NCBI GenBank assembly: GCA_034401795.1
Contig: CM067374.1
Location: forward strand, 99,854,860 to 99,918,859
DNA: 64,000 nt
Direction: 5' to 3'
From: Chaetoderma sp. LZ-2023a
Lineage: Eukaryota > Mollusca > Caudofoveata > Chaetodermatida > Chaetodermatidae
Shown: one piece after another, positions 23,928 through 35,463 of the stretch
Layout: each line of letters begins with the position of its first letter
How positions within the stretch are numbered: the stretch's first letter is position 1
Translations under genes and position numbers: made by a program
The notes under the pieces: generated by a model
What the model was told of the DNA's origin: nothing
What the model saw: the letters and a program-made list of their open reading frames with translations, nothing else
Database searches by the model: none

Positions 23928-25021
23928 AAACTCACACACCCACCCACCCAATCGCTCACTATACCATTTACCAACTCTAACTCGATTGTCTATCGCTACA
24001 ACCTTGGTTAAGCAAATCACAAAAATAATAGAAATCGGAATCAATTATTCTTCTATGATAGAAATCAGATCATAAGTTAAGAAAATGGCAAATAAATTAT
24101 AATATTGTATGCTAGCCCACGCGCCTGAACCTCTGGTCTGAGTGCCTGCCTGCCCGTTTGCCTGCCCGTTTGCCTGCCCGTCCGCCCACCCACTCGCCAA
24201 CCCACTAGTCCGCATGCATGCCGGGTTGACTGCCTGCCCATTCGCCTGCCCACCTGCTCAGCCGCCCGTCCACCACCGACCTCCGCCTGCCCATCTGACA
24301 ACCCACCGGCCTGCCCGCACAATCGCCATAAATGTAGCCTTGCAGCCCACCTATCCGTCCAGCCGCCCCAATTGCCCACCTAGCCACATGTCATTACGCC
24401 ATCCTCATGCCCAGGTACACATCCACCCACACAGCCACTCATATGCCCACCCACACCTCCACATACTCACGCCCACTCACACACGCAACCCCACTCACTC
24501 ACTCGCGGTCGCCAAGCCCACCAGCCAAGCCACCCACCAATCTAGCCACATGCCAATCCGCCATTCAGACCCCCTCCACAAACACACACACCAACCCCTT
24601 CCATCGCACGCACGCACGCGCGCGCGCACGCACGCACGTACACGCACACACGCACACAGACGTACACACGCACGCAAGCACGCACGAACGCACACACATT
24701 ATACGAACACTAACACCCAACCCCGCCCACCCACCCACACCCCCAATCACTCGCTCAGCATGCCATTTACTAGCACTATCTTGGTGGACTCTTTCGCTAA
24801 GCTTGGGTCAGCAAATAAATCCATCCATCCATCCATCCATCCACCCACCCACCCTTCCACCGATCCATCCATTCATCTACCCACCCACCAACGCACGCAC
24901 GCACAACCCCATGCTCGTTCGCTCGCTCGCATGCACGCACACACACACACGCATACACACACGCACGCACGCACTCACACGCACGCACGCGCGCACTCAC
25001 ACACACGCGCACTCACACACA

Positions 25022-25057
<36 letters not shown>

Positions 25058-25085
25058 TGCATGCACGCACGCACACATCCATCCA
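23928..25085. repeat. Long mosaic of C-rich tetranucleotide repeats
   Basis: Imperfect CCCA, TGCCCG, ACGC/CGCA and CATC repeats fill over 1 kb. There are alternating purine-pyrimidine runs (GCGCGCGCACGC near 24617) and (CGCA)n at 25020-25075. The 342-residue open frame across it has only repeat-type composition (His, Thr, Pro, Ala, Arg) and is not a gene. Confidence 0.9.
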
Positions 25086-26499
25086 GCCATTCATCCGCTT
25101 ATCTGTGGCAAAGGGACAGGACAGTTGGATTCAATCTACCAGCTTCCTTGCAATACAAGCAACAACATAATGTTAGCTCATCAATGCTATAAACATCACG
25201 AAGTGTAAACGAATAATACAAAATGAGATGGCGGATGGAACTCAATCTGTCGTTGTGCATACCTTGATTTGGCATCAATTTTGCTGCTTTTGCCAGGGGG
25301 AAGACGTTATATTTAGATCATCATCGGCATCAGCAAACGTGCGTGGGATGAACAGTCATGGTTTCTTATCATGTGACTTATTTATGATTCTTGGTTTAAA
25401 TCTGACAACCGACATTCCAGTTACAGACGGTTAAAATTTCTTATGCCGTATACGGTTGTCGTTTAAGACATATGCGTCTTCAATCCCCGTAGCATACGGA
25501 AATGGCGTGGAAGAGGTGGGACGTTTGGCGCTATGTAACGATGTCAAATCAGCATGGAAATTCGTAGAATGTCAATGATGATGGCAAACGCTAGCTTAAT
25601 AGATTATTGCCACTAATGTGCACTATTAAGGGAGCCACGCAATGTCTCTGGAGACCACTTAGCCATCGGTTTCATGTGAAACGAAACTAACCAAATTACA
25701 AGCCATCAGATACGTGTGCTCAACGACTGAACTTTTATGTCGAACGAGCTGGACATAAAATCTGAATTGCTTACCGAATCACGCGTCTAACCCATTGATA
25801 TATTAATGCGTCGATTTCCTGTAATTTTCAACGCTGTTGTAGTCCAATGCAGATCGTCCGGAATGCAGTAGTTCACTGACACTGAGTAAATATTTCAGTC
25901 ACAGACAGGTCATCAAATATAATACTATCGGCGTTCGATTGCTAGCAGCAGGAGACACGCATGCGCGCGCCCAAATGGAAGACTGTACTGTGAAAGATCT
26001 CATTTCACAATTTTGTCTATTTTGAAGTCAATAACAATAAATATGTCATAATACCAGTAACAATTAGAGCAAGCAGAACAGTAAAATGGCGTCAACAGTT
26101 CATTGGACACTAGCAGTTAGCTCATGAACACCCAAGGTCATCATTCATTTAAGGAAAATGTTCGTACTGCTACTACGACCACGGATTTTATCCAGCAAGT
26201 TGGGTCCATGGTCAATGGCATTTCTACGTGTCAATATAACCCTTTATGTTATCAATGTTAGAAGGTTCGTATTTAAAAGAAATGAAATTCCCTTAATCGC
26301 ACAAGTCAATGATCGTATTAGAAGATATTGCATGACCTATATCAGTGCTGATACAGAAGTGTACATCCTTACAGGGAGAAAAATGTGTTTTCTTTTTATA
26401 TAGGCGCCAAAATTGTTTTTCGTCCGCTCGACTACAACTTTGACAGAATCCTAATTGCTATAGTTTCTTGATTAGGTATATCATTGTGACACAAATACC
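25086..26499. other. 1.4 kb with no recognised feature
   Basis: Both strands were read. No palindrome family, transposon end, RNA gene or convincing frame was found. A small GCCGTATACGGTTGTCG near 25444 is a local palindrome only. Confidence 0.5.
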
Positions 26500-26611
26500 C
26501 ACGCACCCACGCACGCACGCACGCACGCACACACTCGCATACGCGCACGGACACACACACGCGCGCGCGCGCACACACGCACGCACGCACGCACGCACGC
26601 ACACACACACC
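26500..26611. repeat. (CGCA)n and (CG)n microsatellite
   Basis: ACGC repeats with a GCGCGCGCGC centre and a CACACA tail. Confidence 0.95.
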
Positions 26612-26976
26612 ACAGTTTTCGAGAAATCTGTTTTTCTTTACTTAAGGTGTCTTCCATAGGAAATATGTTTCATAGCAATATTTAAACTGCGTTTTCTCAT
26701 TAAGTGTTAAATAGAATGACTAGAAATTTGGCAGATATCTAGCACATATTGGGACCTATGGTCTCAATCGTAGTTTAGGACAACAAAACATTCCAGGTTT
26801 TATATGCTTACCGACGATATTTTGTTTCTATTTAGCACTCATCTGAAATAATCGAATATTCATTCACATAATTTTACGAATATTCGAATGCCGATATTTA
26901 TATGAATACCGAACACCGAAGACGGCATTGATCATGGCATAGCAATAATTCATTTATACGCCAGATTTGAAGAAAG
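26612..26976. other. No gene seen
   Basis: AT-rich. It contains ACGAATATTCGAATGCCG near 26876, reminiscent of hAT-type MITE interiors, but without identifiable ends. Confidence 0.4.
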
Positions 26977-27613
26977 AATAGAGGTATCCAACCTGCCACT
27001 CAAGTATCTGAAATCATAATCAATTACGTCATTATGTAGCCGAAGTCACAATCATTATGACGTATTATTATTCCATCATGAAAATCCAGTAAGCGTGCAA
27101 ATTGCATGCTATTGACGTATTTACAATTTAATACACATTCTATTGAATATTTTGAGAGTAATTAACTGGGAGTTGTTTCTATCATAGGCAGCACCATTCA
27201 CCTGTCAAGTTAGTTTCAAAATATTCAACTGCTTACATGTAGGACCTATAGGTACATTGAAATTGTGATTCTTGGAATTCAAGATTCAAAATATATAAAT
27301 CGATTTCGGAGATTTGCTAGAAATGGGCGGGTTATAGCTAAAAATGGGCGGGATATAGCTAGAAGTTGGCGGGGTATAGCTAGAAATGGGCGGGATATAG
27401 CTAGAAATGGGCATGGTATAGTTAGAAATGGGCATGGTATAGCTAGAAATGGGCGTGGTATAGCTAGAAATTGGCGGGATATAGCTAGAAATGGGTGGGG
27501 TATAGTTAGAAATTGGCAGGATATAGCTAGAAATGGGTGGGGTATAGTTAGAAATGGGCGGGGTATAGCTAGATATGGACGTGGTATAGCTAGAAATGGA
27601 TCCGTCTATTACT
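26977..27613 (+). mobile_element. Pal93 MITE enlarged by an internal minisatellite
   Basis: The left end AATAGAGGTATCCAACCTG and right end AATGGATCCGTCTATT are inverted matches. The palindrome is at 27140-27230 and is moderately decayed. The usual right-hand GGGCGGGGTATAGCTAGAAA segment has been amplified into the tandem array at 27315-27602, lengthening the element from about 370 to about 640 bp. Confidence 0.8.
27315..27602 (+). repeat. 21-bp minisatellite TAGCTAGAAATGGGCGGGGTA
   Basis: About 13-14 units, each differing slightly in the GGGCGGGGT part. The unit is the right-hand subterminal segment of the surrounding MITE. Because 21 is a multiple of three, it creates a 116-residue open frame of ARNGRGI-like repeats that should not be read as a protein. 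Confidence 0.9.
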
Positions 27614-27639
27614 GAAACATTCGCTCTTTCGATTATTTT

Positions 27640-27997
27640 CCAAATACCGATATAATGCATGGAGAATCCGTTACAAGATTCTTTGCTTGACCTACCAATG
27701 TGTAAGCACACGGCACCGACTTACCTGTCAGATCTCATACAGCCCCCTACGCTCCATGTCGCGTTCTCCGATCACAAAACAACAGAAATCTTAAAGTTCC
27801 GAAAGCAAAACTGGTAACATATGGACAGAAGACTTTCTCCTTCACCGCTGCTTCTGAATGGAACAATCTCCCTTTAGATATCAAAATATGTCATACTCTA
27901 CAGTCTTTCAAATCAAGTCTCAAAACATTTCTATTCAGTAGATGTTCAATTGCTTAGAGCATGCTATTGCATGGAGTTTTGCGCTATATAAATGTAC

Positions 27998-28065
<68 letters not shown>
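27640..28065 (+). mobile_element. 3' end of a LINE with (ATT)n tail
   Basis: In broken frames the plus strand reads APTYLSDLIQP, then a TYGQ...SVTAASEWNNLPLDI-like segment and an LQSFKS...KTFLF-like segment, a common C-terminus of LINE ORF2 proteins. The 3' untranslated end GCGCTATATAAATGTACTTA runs into about 65 bp of ATT repeats. The 5' part is missing, as expected for target-primed insertion. Several frameshifts make it inactive. Confidence 0.75.
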
Positions 28066-28066
<1 letters not shown>

Positions 28067-29114
28067 GTTGAATGGCGGGTATGATTAATTGCATGTGAAA
28101 AACAAAAAAATCGAATCCTTCCCACGTTAGATTGGCAAGTGAAACCCTACGGCATGTTTGTGCGTCAGATGTGGCCCCTAGCACGTATATACGATTAATA
28201 AACTTCAAAGAAATGTACACACTTTTCTCGGAATTGTACAAGTGTCTTTCAACAAAGCATAGATCCAACTTTTACGTGACCTGATTGTGCTGTTTGGGAT
28301 ACAAAGTAGCAATATATAATAGTATTTACAATATCTTGTTGCCATTTTAAAATTTAAAAAAGGTCTTCTGTTCACCTACTAATGGCCATTCCTCAAGGCT
28401 ACTGCAGAGGACGGTTTTGGCTGGCTCAAGCATGAAAATGTTAAGATAGTCTCTCAGGTGAATTTGTGTATATAAAACCGCTAAGTGAATCCCATGTTGC
28501 CAGCTGAGCCATACTGCATTGAATGAAAACGATAAACCTAACGTTAACCGTTGAAATTCCAGAAAAAACAATTGAAGACGGTTCTACAAGAAACCGGTTG
28601 AACATTCTGAAACAAATTTGGCTGGAATATTTCGATGTCGTATATAAAATTTGAAGTCCAAATAAATACTCTTATATTTGACTCAGAGTGCAGAAAAACA
28701 CTATTCGACCCATGTACGTCTTATAATTACTCACTATTCGGCCCATCTACTCTTAAGATCTAACCACCCAGCCCCCCCCCCCCCAATAGAATTAAAATAA
28801 TTCTTACGCTTATTCTAACCAATGACAATTTTTCCTTGAGTATTACGCGTGTGTACATATCGAGAAATATTAAACAGGCTGAAATCCATGTATGATTACT
28901 TTGTTCTGGCTTACATTTGCTGGCTCCCACTAGGGCGAATTCCAAGGCTCTCCGCGCTGGTGTGTCTTCTTGTTTCCTTAGCATATTGCCAAACAAGGAA
29001 TATATTTGCTGGACGACTTTTATGGACAGTGGTGATGTGTTACACATCTTGTATTTGTTTGAAACATATTATATTATCAGTCGTAATAATGGGATTGTGT
29101 CGCAAGTCAGACTG
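28066..29114. other. No gene seen; half of a Pal93 at 28595-28632
   Basis: Contains a left-arm remnant GGTTGAACATTCTGAAACAA at 28596 and a C16-like run near 28770. Open frames here are short and unremarkable. Confidence 0.45.
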
Positions 29115-29740
29115 GCTTAGAGTTGCCTGTCGGCCCGCCCGCCCATCCACCCACTCGCCCGCCCACCGCCATCCCGCCCGCCCGCACGTCCCTCTTTCCC
29201 TCCGTCCGCCCGTCCGTCCGTCCGTCTGTCTGTCTCTCTGTCAGTCTGTTCGTCCGAGGCCTATCTCTAGAATTCTATGAGGTAGAATCAAGAAACTTGG
29301 CACAACCATTCATATCACGGGTGCCTAGATAATTTTTAGTGTGGGGTCAAAATGTCAAAAATCGAGGTTACGAGGTCACTTAGTGCATAACGAAATTCAA
29401 ATTTTCGTCAATAACTTTGCAAATTGATAACATACATTCATTTTGCAGTTGGCTAGAACTCAGATTTCGTTTCAGGTCAAAACAGGTTACAGGGTCACAA
29501 AGTGCACCCAGAAATACACATTTTTAGACGCAGGTCGTGAGTGCTAGTGGGTAGGTTCACCAAATTTGGCACCTCCATTCATATTATAAGTCCCAGGATA
29601 CAGCATCAAATCTTTAGCTTACGAGGTCACTCCCGACATATCAGAATACACATTTTCGGCCATATCCCTGGAGTGCAAGAATAAATCACCAGATTTAGCA
29701 CACGCCTTTATATTACAGTTTATCATTGCTTGAGGTCGAC
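29115..29740 (+). repeat. Tetranucleotide tract plus ~130-bp tandem units
   Basis: CCGC, CCGT and CTGT repeats (29115-29250) lead into three to four diverged units. Each has AAACTTGGCACAACCATTCA-like sequence, GGTCAAAA and GAGGTCAC, with breaks near 29407, 29528 and 29661. The layout is the same as the array at 16688-17967 but the monomer is different. It resembles pearl-type arrays by architecture only. Confidence 0.7.
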
Positions 29741-29927
29741 AGATCAACTGTCTAGGTCATGGGAGTCGCTATGCGCATTGCTAAGACATAGCGGAAAAGA
29801 CGCGAGTCAGCATCTCCATCGAGCGCGTTCTAGTTGCAATATATTTATATTGATATTTAACACTTCTTTGACCTTTGAACTCGAAAGGACATATACGAAC
29901 ATTCATCAACAATGCAAGAACTTTTAT

Positions 29928-30017
29928 GTTGGATATTTTGAAACCAGTTTGATTAGGAGTTCTTGGAGACCATGGCAACAACATGTTCCTGTTAAATTAG
30001 TTTCAAAATATTCAAAG
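29928..30017. mobile_element. Pal93 palindrome, hairpin only
   Basis: The left arm TGTTGGATATTTTGAAACCA faces TTAGTTTCAAAATATTCAAA, with a degenerate centre around CCATGGCAACAAC. It lies inside a 195-residue open frame at 29730-30317 whose VKLVSKYS segment is just the right arm translated. Confidence 0.7.
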
Positions 30018-30058
30018 GCTTTACTTTACATTGAACTTGAGATTCCGGGTACTCCACA

Positions 30059-30150
30059 GATAATGCAGCTTACACGACCGATGCAGGGCCGACACCGTTT
30101 CAATATCGGCCAGGTATCGGCCCAGCATCGGTCCAGTAAGCTGCATTATC
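30059..30150. other. 92-bp strong hairpin
   Basis: GATAATGCAGCTTAC at 30059-30073 pairs perfectly with GTAAGCTGCATTATC at 30136-30150. ACCGATGCAGGGCCGA pairs with TCGGCCCAGCATCGGT with one mismatch. The loop is about 20 nt. It could be a small fold-back transposon or a structured transcript. No target duplication is evident. Confidence 0.7.
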
Positions 30151-30503
30151 AGGTCAGAGTTCAAATGTGCGCGAATCTACTGTTTAGTATAGTCTTCAAT
30201 AGTCTTAGCTTGATGAAACTCAATAATCGGGTTGACGTACTGGAAGATTATGCTGTGAATATTCTGAGTAAAAGTCATCCTTTACACGAATACATGCCGC
30301 GCACTCTGACACAGTAATTGCTTCTCTCTTGTTTAAGAGATGTTCTTAAAACATATTCTTCACGAACCCAGGGAACAACATTAAATTAGGAACACTTAGA
30401 GTACATTTGCTGGCTGCTACGTGTGTACATATACAGTGAAACCTGTCTATGACGGACGCCTTAAGCAGTTTCAGCGAGTACCAATATAAGTATCGATTTC
30501 TAG

Positions 30504-30593
30504 CTGTTGAATATTTTGAAACTAAATTAACTAGCCGTTGATTCATATGACAGCAACAGATCCCTTTCAAATTAGTTTCAAAATATTCAACAG
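30504..30593. mobile_element. Pal93 palindrome, ortholog of 64-149
   Basis: CTGTTGAATATTTTGAAACT opposite AGTTTCAAAATATTCAACAG. These outer arms are better preserved than in the copy-A partner. Confidence 0.8.
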
Positions 30594-30720
30594 CGTGTTT
30601 ATTAAATTGTTTATTCACCAAAACATACACTACAGCATCTTGTTCCCCGCGAAAGAGGTAGATAATAGAAGCTAATAGAGATGTATTATTGCACCATTCT
30701 AGGCCTATGCAATTCTTTAT

Positions 30721-30722
<2 letters not shown>

Positions 30723-30759
<37 letters not shown>
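30723..30759. repeat. (GA)n microsatellite
   Basis: About 36 bp of GA directly after the block matching 363-440. Confidence 0.95.
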
Positions 30760-31305
30760 CTTGTAATTAAGAAATCTAGTGTGAGATTGCGTACTAACAT
30801 CAAAGGGAACATATACTTACCTATGCCATCATTAACGGGCATCGCGCACGAACAGGATCAAGGCATGAGTGTAATTATATCAACAATTATCCTTAATTAT
30901 CAATCCATGCTCATGCTATGTTTCGCTGTACTCGCGCCCGGGTAAATGTCGTAATACTGTATCATGTTGTTATTGCCAGGTCCACTACTGTAATAATTAG
31001 ACGTCGATATTATGATGAAGCAGTGACAAGATGAAAGTAAAGACATGTCTCTAGCGGACGCTCACTTGATGGATCAAACCTTTACATGACCGGAACCGTC
31101 ATCATGTATACAGAAGCAAGAGCACATATTTATCAGCTATGAACATGTTATTCTGTGTAGTATGAGAAAACGTTGCGCCGCTGATTATATTAGAAGGCCA
31201 TACGTGATCAGTGTTTATGTTCATGTTTAACATTCTTTATTTTAAAGCTTTTGAATCCGGCGGAGGACCGAATAGGGAGAATCATTTGCACTGCAAGAAT
31301 GATTT
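30760..31305. other. No feature seen
   Basis: Unique to copy B. No frame, element end or RNA gene was recognised. Confidence 0.45.
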
Positions 31306-31390
31306 TGTTGAATATTTTGAAGCTAGCATGATAGGAACCTGTGGCTATGGCAGTAACGGTTTCCTGTCAAATTACTTTCAAAATATTCAG
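31306..31390. mobile_element. Pal93 palindrome, divergent
   Basis: TGTTGAATATTTTGAAGCTA opposite TTACTTTCAAAATATTCAG, with the centre GGAACCTGTGGCTATGGCAG. Confidence 0.65.
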
Positions 31391-31771
31391 TCAAGTTTCC
31401 TTTATGGTTTATTCGAAATTGGGATTCTGGGTTTTGGATTCCAAGGTTTAAGGAGACGTTTTCAGATGCAGATAGGGCCTAAGCCTACCTAATGAATAGT
31501 CCATCCAAGGCAGAGCCTGGCCATGTTACAGACAATGGAACCCACGCACTCGCGCGCGCACTCACGCAAGCACTCGCATGGATACGCAAGCCGGCACATA
31601 CGCCCAAATAAATGAAGAACAAATTGACAAAAACCATTGGCGGCTATATTCATTTGATATTCAAGAACTAGTTTCACAATACCACAATGGCCACCAGCGT
31701 TGCCAAGGCACGCATACAAGAGCAGACCTTTATGGGGATGCGCGTGTAGAGGCGAATCATTGGTGAACAAT

Positions 31772-32169
31772 GGACCTTTCCATTTTTAGCTATGCCCCGC
31801 CCATCACTAGCTAAGCTCCACCCACACCTCGCCGTGTTTGGATTGATCGATGCCCGAATGCCCTAGCTATCAATTTCCTGAACACTATACAGGGAAGCTG
31901 TTGAATATTTTGTAACTAATTAGACTGGGTGCTGTTGCTGCCATAGGCAGCAACAGCGCCCAGTCAAATTAGTTTCAAAATATTCAACAGAATATTTATT
32001 AAATAGTAAAAGCAAACAATTTGTACAACAACGCATAGACCGTCATCAAATATGCGTTCGTGACGTACTTATCGACGTCATTTCATGACGTCATTCATTA
32101 TGATGTCATTGTACACATCACGCATTTCATTATGACGTCATATGATGGGTGGGGTCCTCTGGAAAGGTG
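31772..32169 (-). mobile_element. Full-length Pal93 MITE with AAT target duplication, private to copy B
   Basis: 398 bp with ends GGACCTTTCCA and TGGAAAGGTG, flanked by AAT at 31769-31771 and 32170-32172. The palindrome at 31898-31990 is almost perfect. Copy A has the uninterrupted site at about 812-830. Removing the element and one AAT gives an 18-base stretch that aligns without gaps to A. It is nearly the same sequence and orientation as 7955-8336. Confidence 0.87.
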
Positions 32170-32439
32170 AATTACGTAAGTTAGATGCTAAGATCTAATT
32201 GCCTCGAATCCAATTTGACAAGATTGTTTTATTCAGATTAGCTATCAACTTTTATTACTCTTATTACGCAAAAAGGAAATGGGAAAGAATCTGCGCCGCG
32301 GGGATGTCATTGTGCATATGTGGGTGGGTGTCAAGAGATAGCTACAATAAAAGAATACGATAACGCTTTCATCTTCTTACTGGAATAGTAACTGTGTATC
32401 CACACATTCCATCAAACCTTTAATAATCTAAGAATAGAC

Positions 32440-32820
32440 AATGGACCTTCCCAGTTTATCCATCCATCATATGACGTCATAATCAACTATGCGACGTGTA
32501 GGATGACGTCATATTCAATTACGTCATGAATGACGTAGATATGTTCGTCAGGAACGCTTAATTGATGAATGGTTAAGCATTGTTGTACTAATTTTGTCTT
32601 TGCTATTTAATAAAGATGCTGTTGAATATTTTAAAACTAATTTGACCGGGCGCTGTTGCTGCCATAAGTAGCAACAGCAACCAGTCAAATTAGTTTCAAA
32701 ATATTTAACAGGTTACCTGCATAGATTTCGGGAAATTGATAGTCAGGCGGTTCAGGCATCGATTGATCCAAACACGGGCGGGAGATTGGTGGGGCATGGC
32801 TAAAACTGGGCTCCTCCTTT
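32440..32820 (+). mobile_element. Pal93 MITE, ortholog of 1095-1468
   Basis: The same flanks as in copy A. The palindrome is at 32619-32711. TGACGTCA clusters lie left of it, and the right end is AAAACTGGGCTCCTCCTT. Confidence 0.8.
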
Positions 32821-32973
32821 ATAGCTTGATGACAAACTTGAATTTCTGTAGTTGAGGGTGAATCTGTCTGTACGTCAGCCGGTCGTACCACTACGCTGAA
32901 GTTGCGTAAACGTTAATGGTCTCTGGCATTGCTGGCCTTCTATATAGAGACATATGCTACCCATCTACCTACA

Positions 32974-34299
32974 GCTGCGCGATATACCGATCTCACGTCA
33001 TAAACCGGTCCAAGATGGATGGTTTGGCCGTAATCATGCTCAAACAGAAAACCCGAGTTTCCGGTTTAGCCAATTTAATGATTAATCTTTTTTAAATTAC
33101 AAATATTGCTGCTAAGTCAGCCTCTGTAGTGGTCTTGAGAACTGTCAATTTGCATACCTAAAGAAGACTATTTTTGACAATCTACCACTGGAATTCCTGG
33201 CTCGATAATGAAACCAGACACTCTAAAGGTAAAATTTGAAAAATAATCTTAAATAACCATAAAAAATATATTTATATAGACTAAATTTGTCAATTAAACT
33301 GTTAAAACGCAGACCCATTCGAACATCTGAAAGTCTACATGTCCGTTATTTTCCATTTCCACTAAATTGCCTATGATGAATTGCACTCTGTCTGTAAACC
33401 TGCCAATATTTTGAAACTACTGTGAGTGCAAGATGTTTCTGTTGTTTGTAGCACCAAACACAAGTCAAATTAGTTTCGAAATATTTAATATACACGATAA
33501 TATTTATAAAATTGTAAATGATTACCTTTCTATTGGTCTTTCGTATTCAGTGTTACCATAATCTAATTCGGTATAAAATGATTTTTTTTCTTAATTCGTG
33601 TACGTATGATCGAAGCTTGTTTGGCGTGCAATGGATAAGTCTCGTGCTGCGTGAATAATTAGTACAATTCCGTTAAAATCACCTGATTACCTATGCCTAA
33701 GCTTCTGCTAATCTAAACAAGTAGTCCATATCGCCAGTTCCGCGGGATTTTTAAATTGTCGCAATTCGGATACAATATAAACATGTTTATTGGCGCTGTA
33801 TTTTTGAGCGAGGGAGTTATCACAACACAGCTAAGTAACCCACCTCATGTCTAGATAAGTCTTTAAAGCGAAGATCACAAGTTAATGCCACCAAGTTGTG
33901 TCAGTTTGCGTTATATCAAGGTAACAGTCTTAATTCAATAGGTGTATGCTCTAAGAGTAAGCATACCCACCTCTCGCAACGGGACAAAATCATCATTACT
34001 GGGATGTGTAACCGATATGATTTGGTGACCGCTTGCCATCAAAATGTAAAAATGAGAGTAATCGATTGAAAGATTTTGCTGTTCCGTGACACCAACAGGT
34101 TTCAAGCACCAGTCTAAAACTAATAGCACATTATTTTAATGATTAACACAAGTTAAGGTATATATCCCGTTGTTCGACGCGTGATGATTACACACACGAT
34201 AAATCTCGCCCATTAGAATTAATCGATAGTAAAATTAAAACAAATTATTATTAGAAGCTAGATTTTAACAATTACAGGCATATTCATGAGTTGTTGGTT
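32974..34299. other. B-only insertion with palindrome remnants
   Basis: Inserted between sequences that are adjacent near 1599 in copy A (total insert to about 34754). It holds a second-family palindrome (33165-33255, core CCACTGGAATTCCTGG) and a decayed Pal93 (33402-33490). The ends carry ACCGGT-containing sequence (ATAAACCGGTCCAAG at the left, TCAAACCGGTTTGAAAA near 34690), which may be the termini of one element. No coding was seen. Confidence 0.5.
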
Positions 34300-34560
34300 T
34301 GATTGGCGTCTATCGAGTCCCTAATTCCAGGTCCCATTCACGCTGGTTTGTATGCCAGTCTATTGGTAACTTCCCCAGTTTTACACTTGTACCCATGTAC
34401 ACATCTGGGTGGAGAGAGGCAGTGAGGAGTGAAGGAGATTTCCTATGTTCCACCCCTCCCCCCCATTGCTCATCCGCCACTTCATTGCCTGAAAGTCGAG
34501 CGGGATTTGACCCGGCTGATTACCAATCGATTACGCTAACACCGCAGTCTGTATTTAGGT
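34300..34560 (-). mobile_element. tRNA-derived SINE-like sequence
   Basis: On the minus strand, GTGTTAGCGTAATCGATTGG resembles an A box and GGGTCAAATCCCG resembles a B box. The body then has CTCCACCCAGATGTGTACAT followed by GGGTACAAGTG, familiar from many invertebrate SINEs. The two boxes are too close for a full tRNA, as if the anticodon arm were missing. No A-rich tail was identified. Confidence 0.5.
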
Positions 34561-35463
34561 CAAAGTTTCCAACCAACGCTCGTATAGTTGCTACATGCTT
34601 ATCTAAAAAATTATTACATACAATAATTGTACACACTCATCATTGGCCCCACCCCACTTCGTAAAACCGAAGTACGGTTCAAACCGGTTTGAAAATTGAC
34701 ACCGTTACCAGTTTGACATTATGTTATACAGCCTTACATCTACTACCATATCATCCTCTCTATAGCTTCCACTCTGTCTGATTGGTCTTTCACCAAGGTC
34801 ACAAATCTCCCTAGCACTATGCGCTCAGAAAGTGTGCGGTTATTGGCGCACTCAGAATGTGTGCAGTTATTGCGTCGTTACTGAAGTCCATCTAATTAAC
34901 AACTCCATCCATTCAACACGTCAAAACATCTACCATTGCATAAGCACGCGGTCAGGAGTGGTTACGAATGCATTGTTAGCACGCGGTAGTACATAATTAG
35001 CACATTTAGCGATGGAAGATGTCACAACTATGATAACAGAAAGACGCGAAACAACAGCCACACAGGAGATAACGATAACAAGTAATTCAATCACCAATTA
35101 CTGTTGCTGCGAAACATTCACCTGAACCCCTGAACATAATGAGAGCGCGTGCGTGCGTGTGCGTGTGCATGCGCCATCTTGCTCCTCTCAAAAGATTGTG
35201 AGCGTTATGGAGTGAAAAACAGCTGGACGGTGGCTGCCTACACGGCAGTGATTATCTGCATTTTAAATTTGGTATTGTTTGGCATTGTTTGTTCGCAATG
35301 ATTTGAGAGATAAAAGATTAAAAAACCCACATTCATAACGCTCCTGAGCCAACGTGGCATATTATTCTCATTTCTATTGGACCTGCTTGTTGAGTATTAT
35401 GCCACATACAGCGACAATGTTGACAAGGTAAATATAACTTGTTGATATTTTTACGATCTGTTT

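Noticed and set aside
24142..25170. 342-residue open frame
   Set aside because: It runs through a mosaic of CCCA, CATC and ACGC repeats. Residue composition follows the repeat and other frames are open as well.
27265..27615. 116-residue repeat protein (ARNGRGI units)
   Set aside because: Created by a 21-bp minisatellite inside a MITE. The opposite strand is open as well (SSYTPPI units).
29730..30317. 195-residue open frame on the plus strand
   Set aside because: It spans a Pal93 palindrome and the 30059-30150 hairpin. The VKLVSKYS segment recurs in many unrelated frames because it is the translated right arm of the palindrome.
30432..30480. Tc1/mariner-like end CAGTGAAACCTGTCTATGAC
   Set aside because: The partner end was not found here, nor for the similar sequence at 52908. 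The motif alone is too short.
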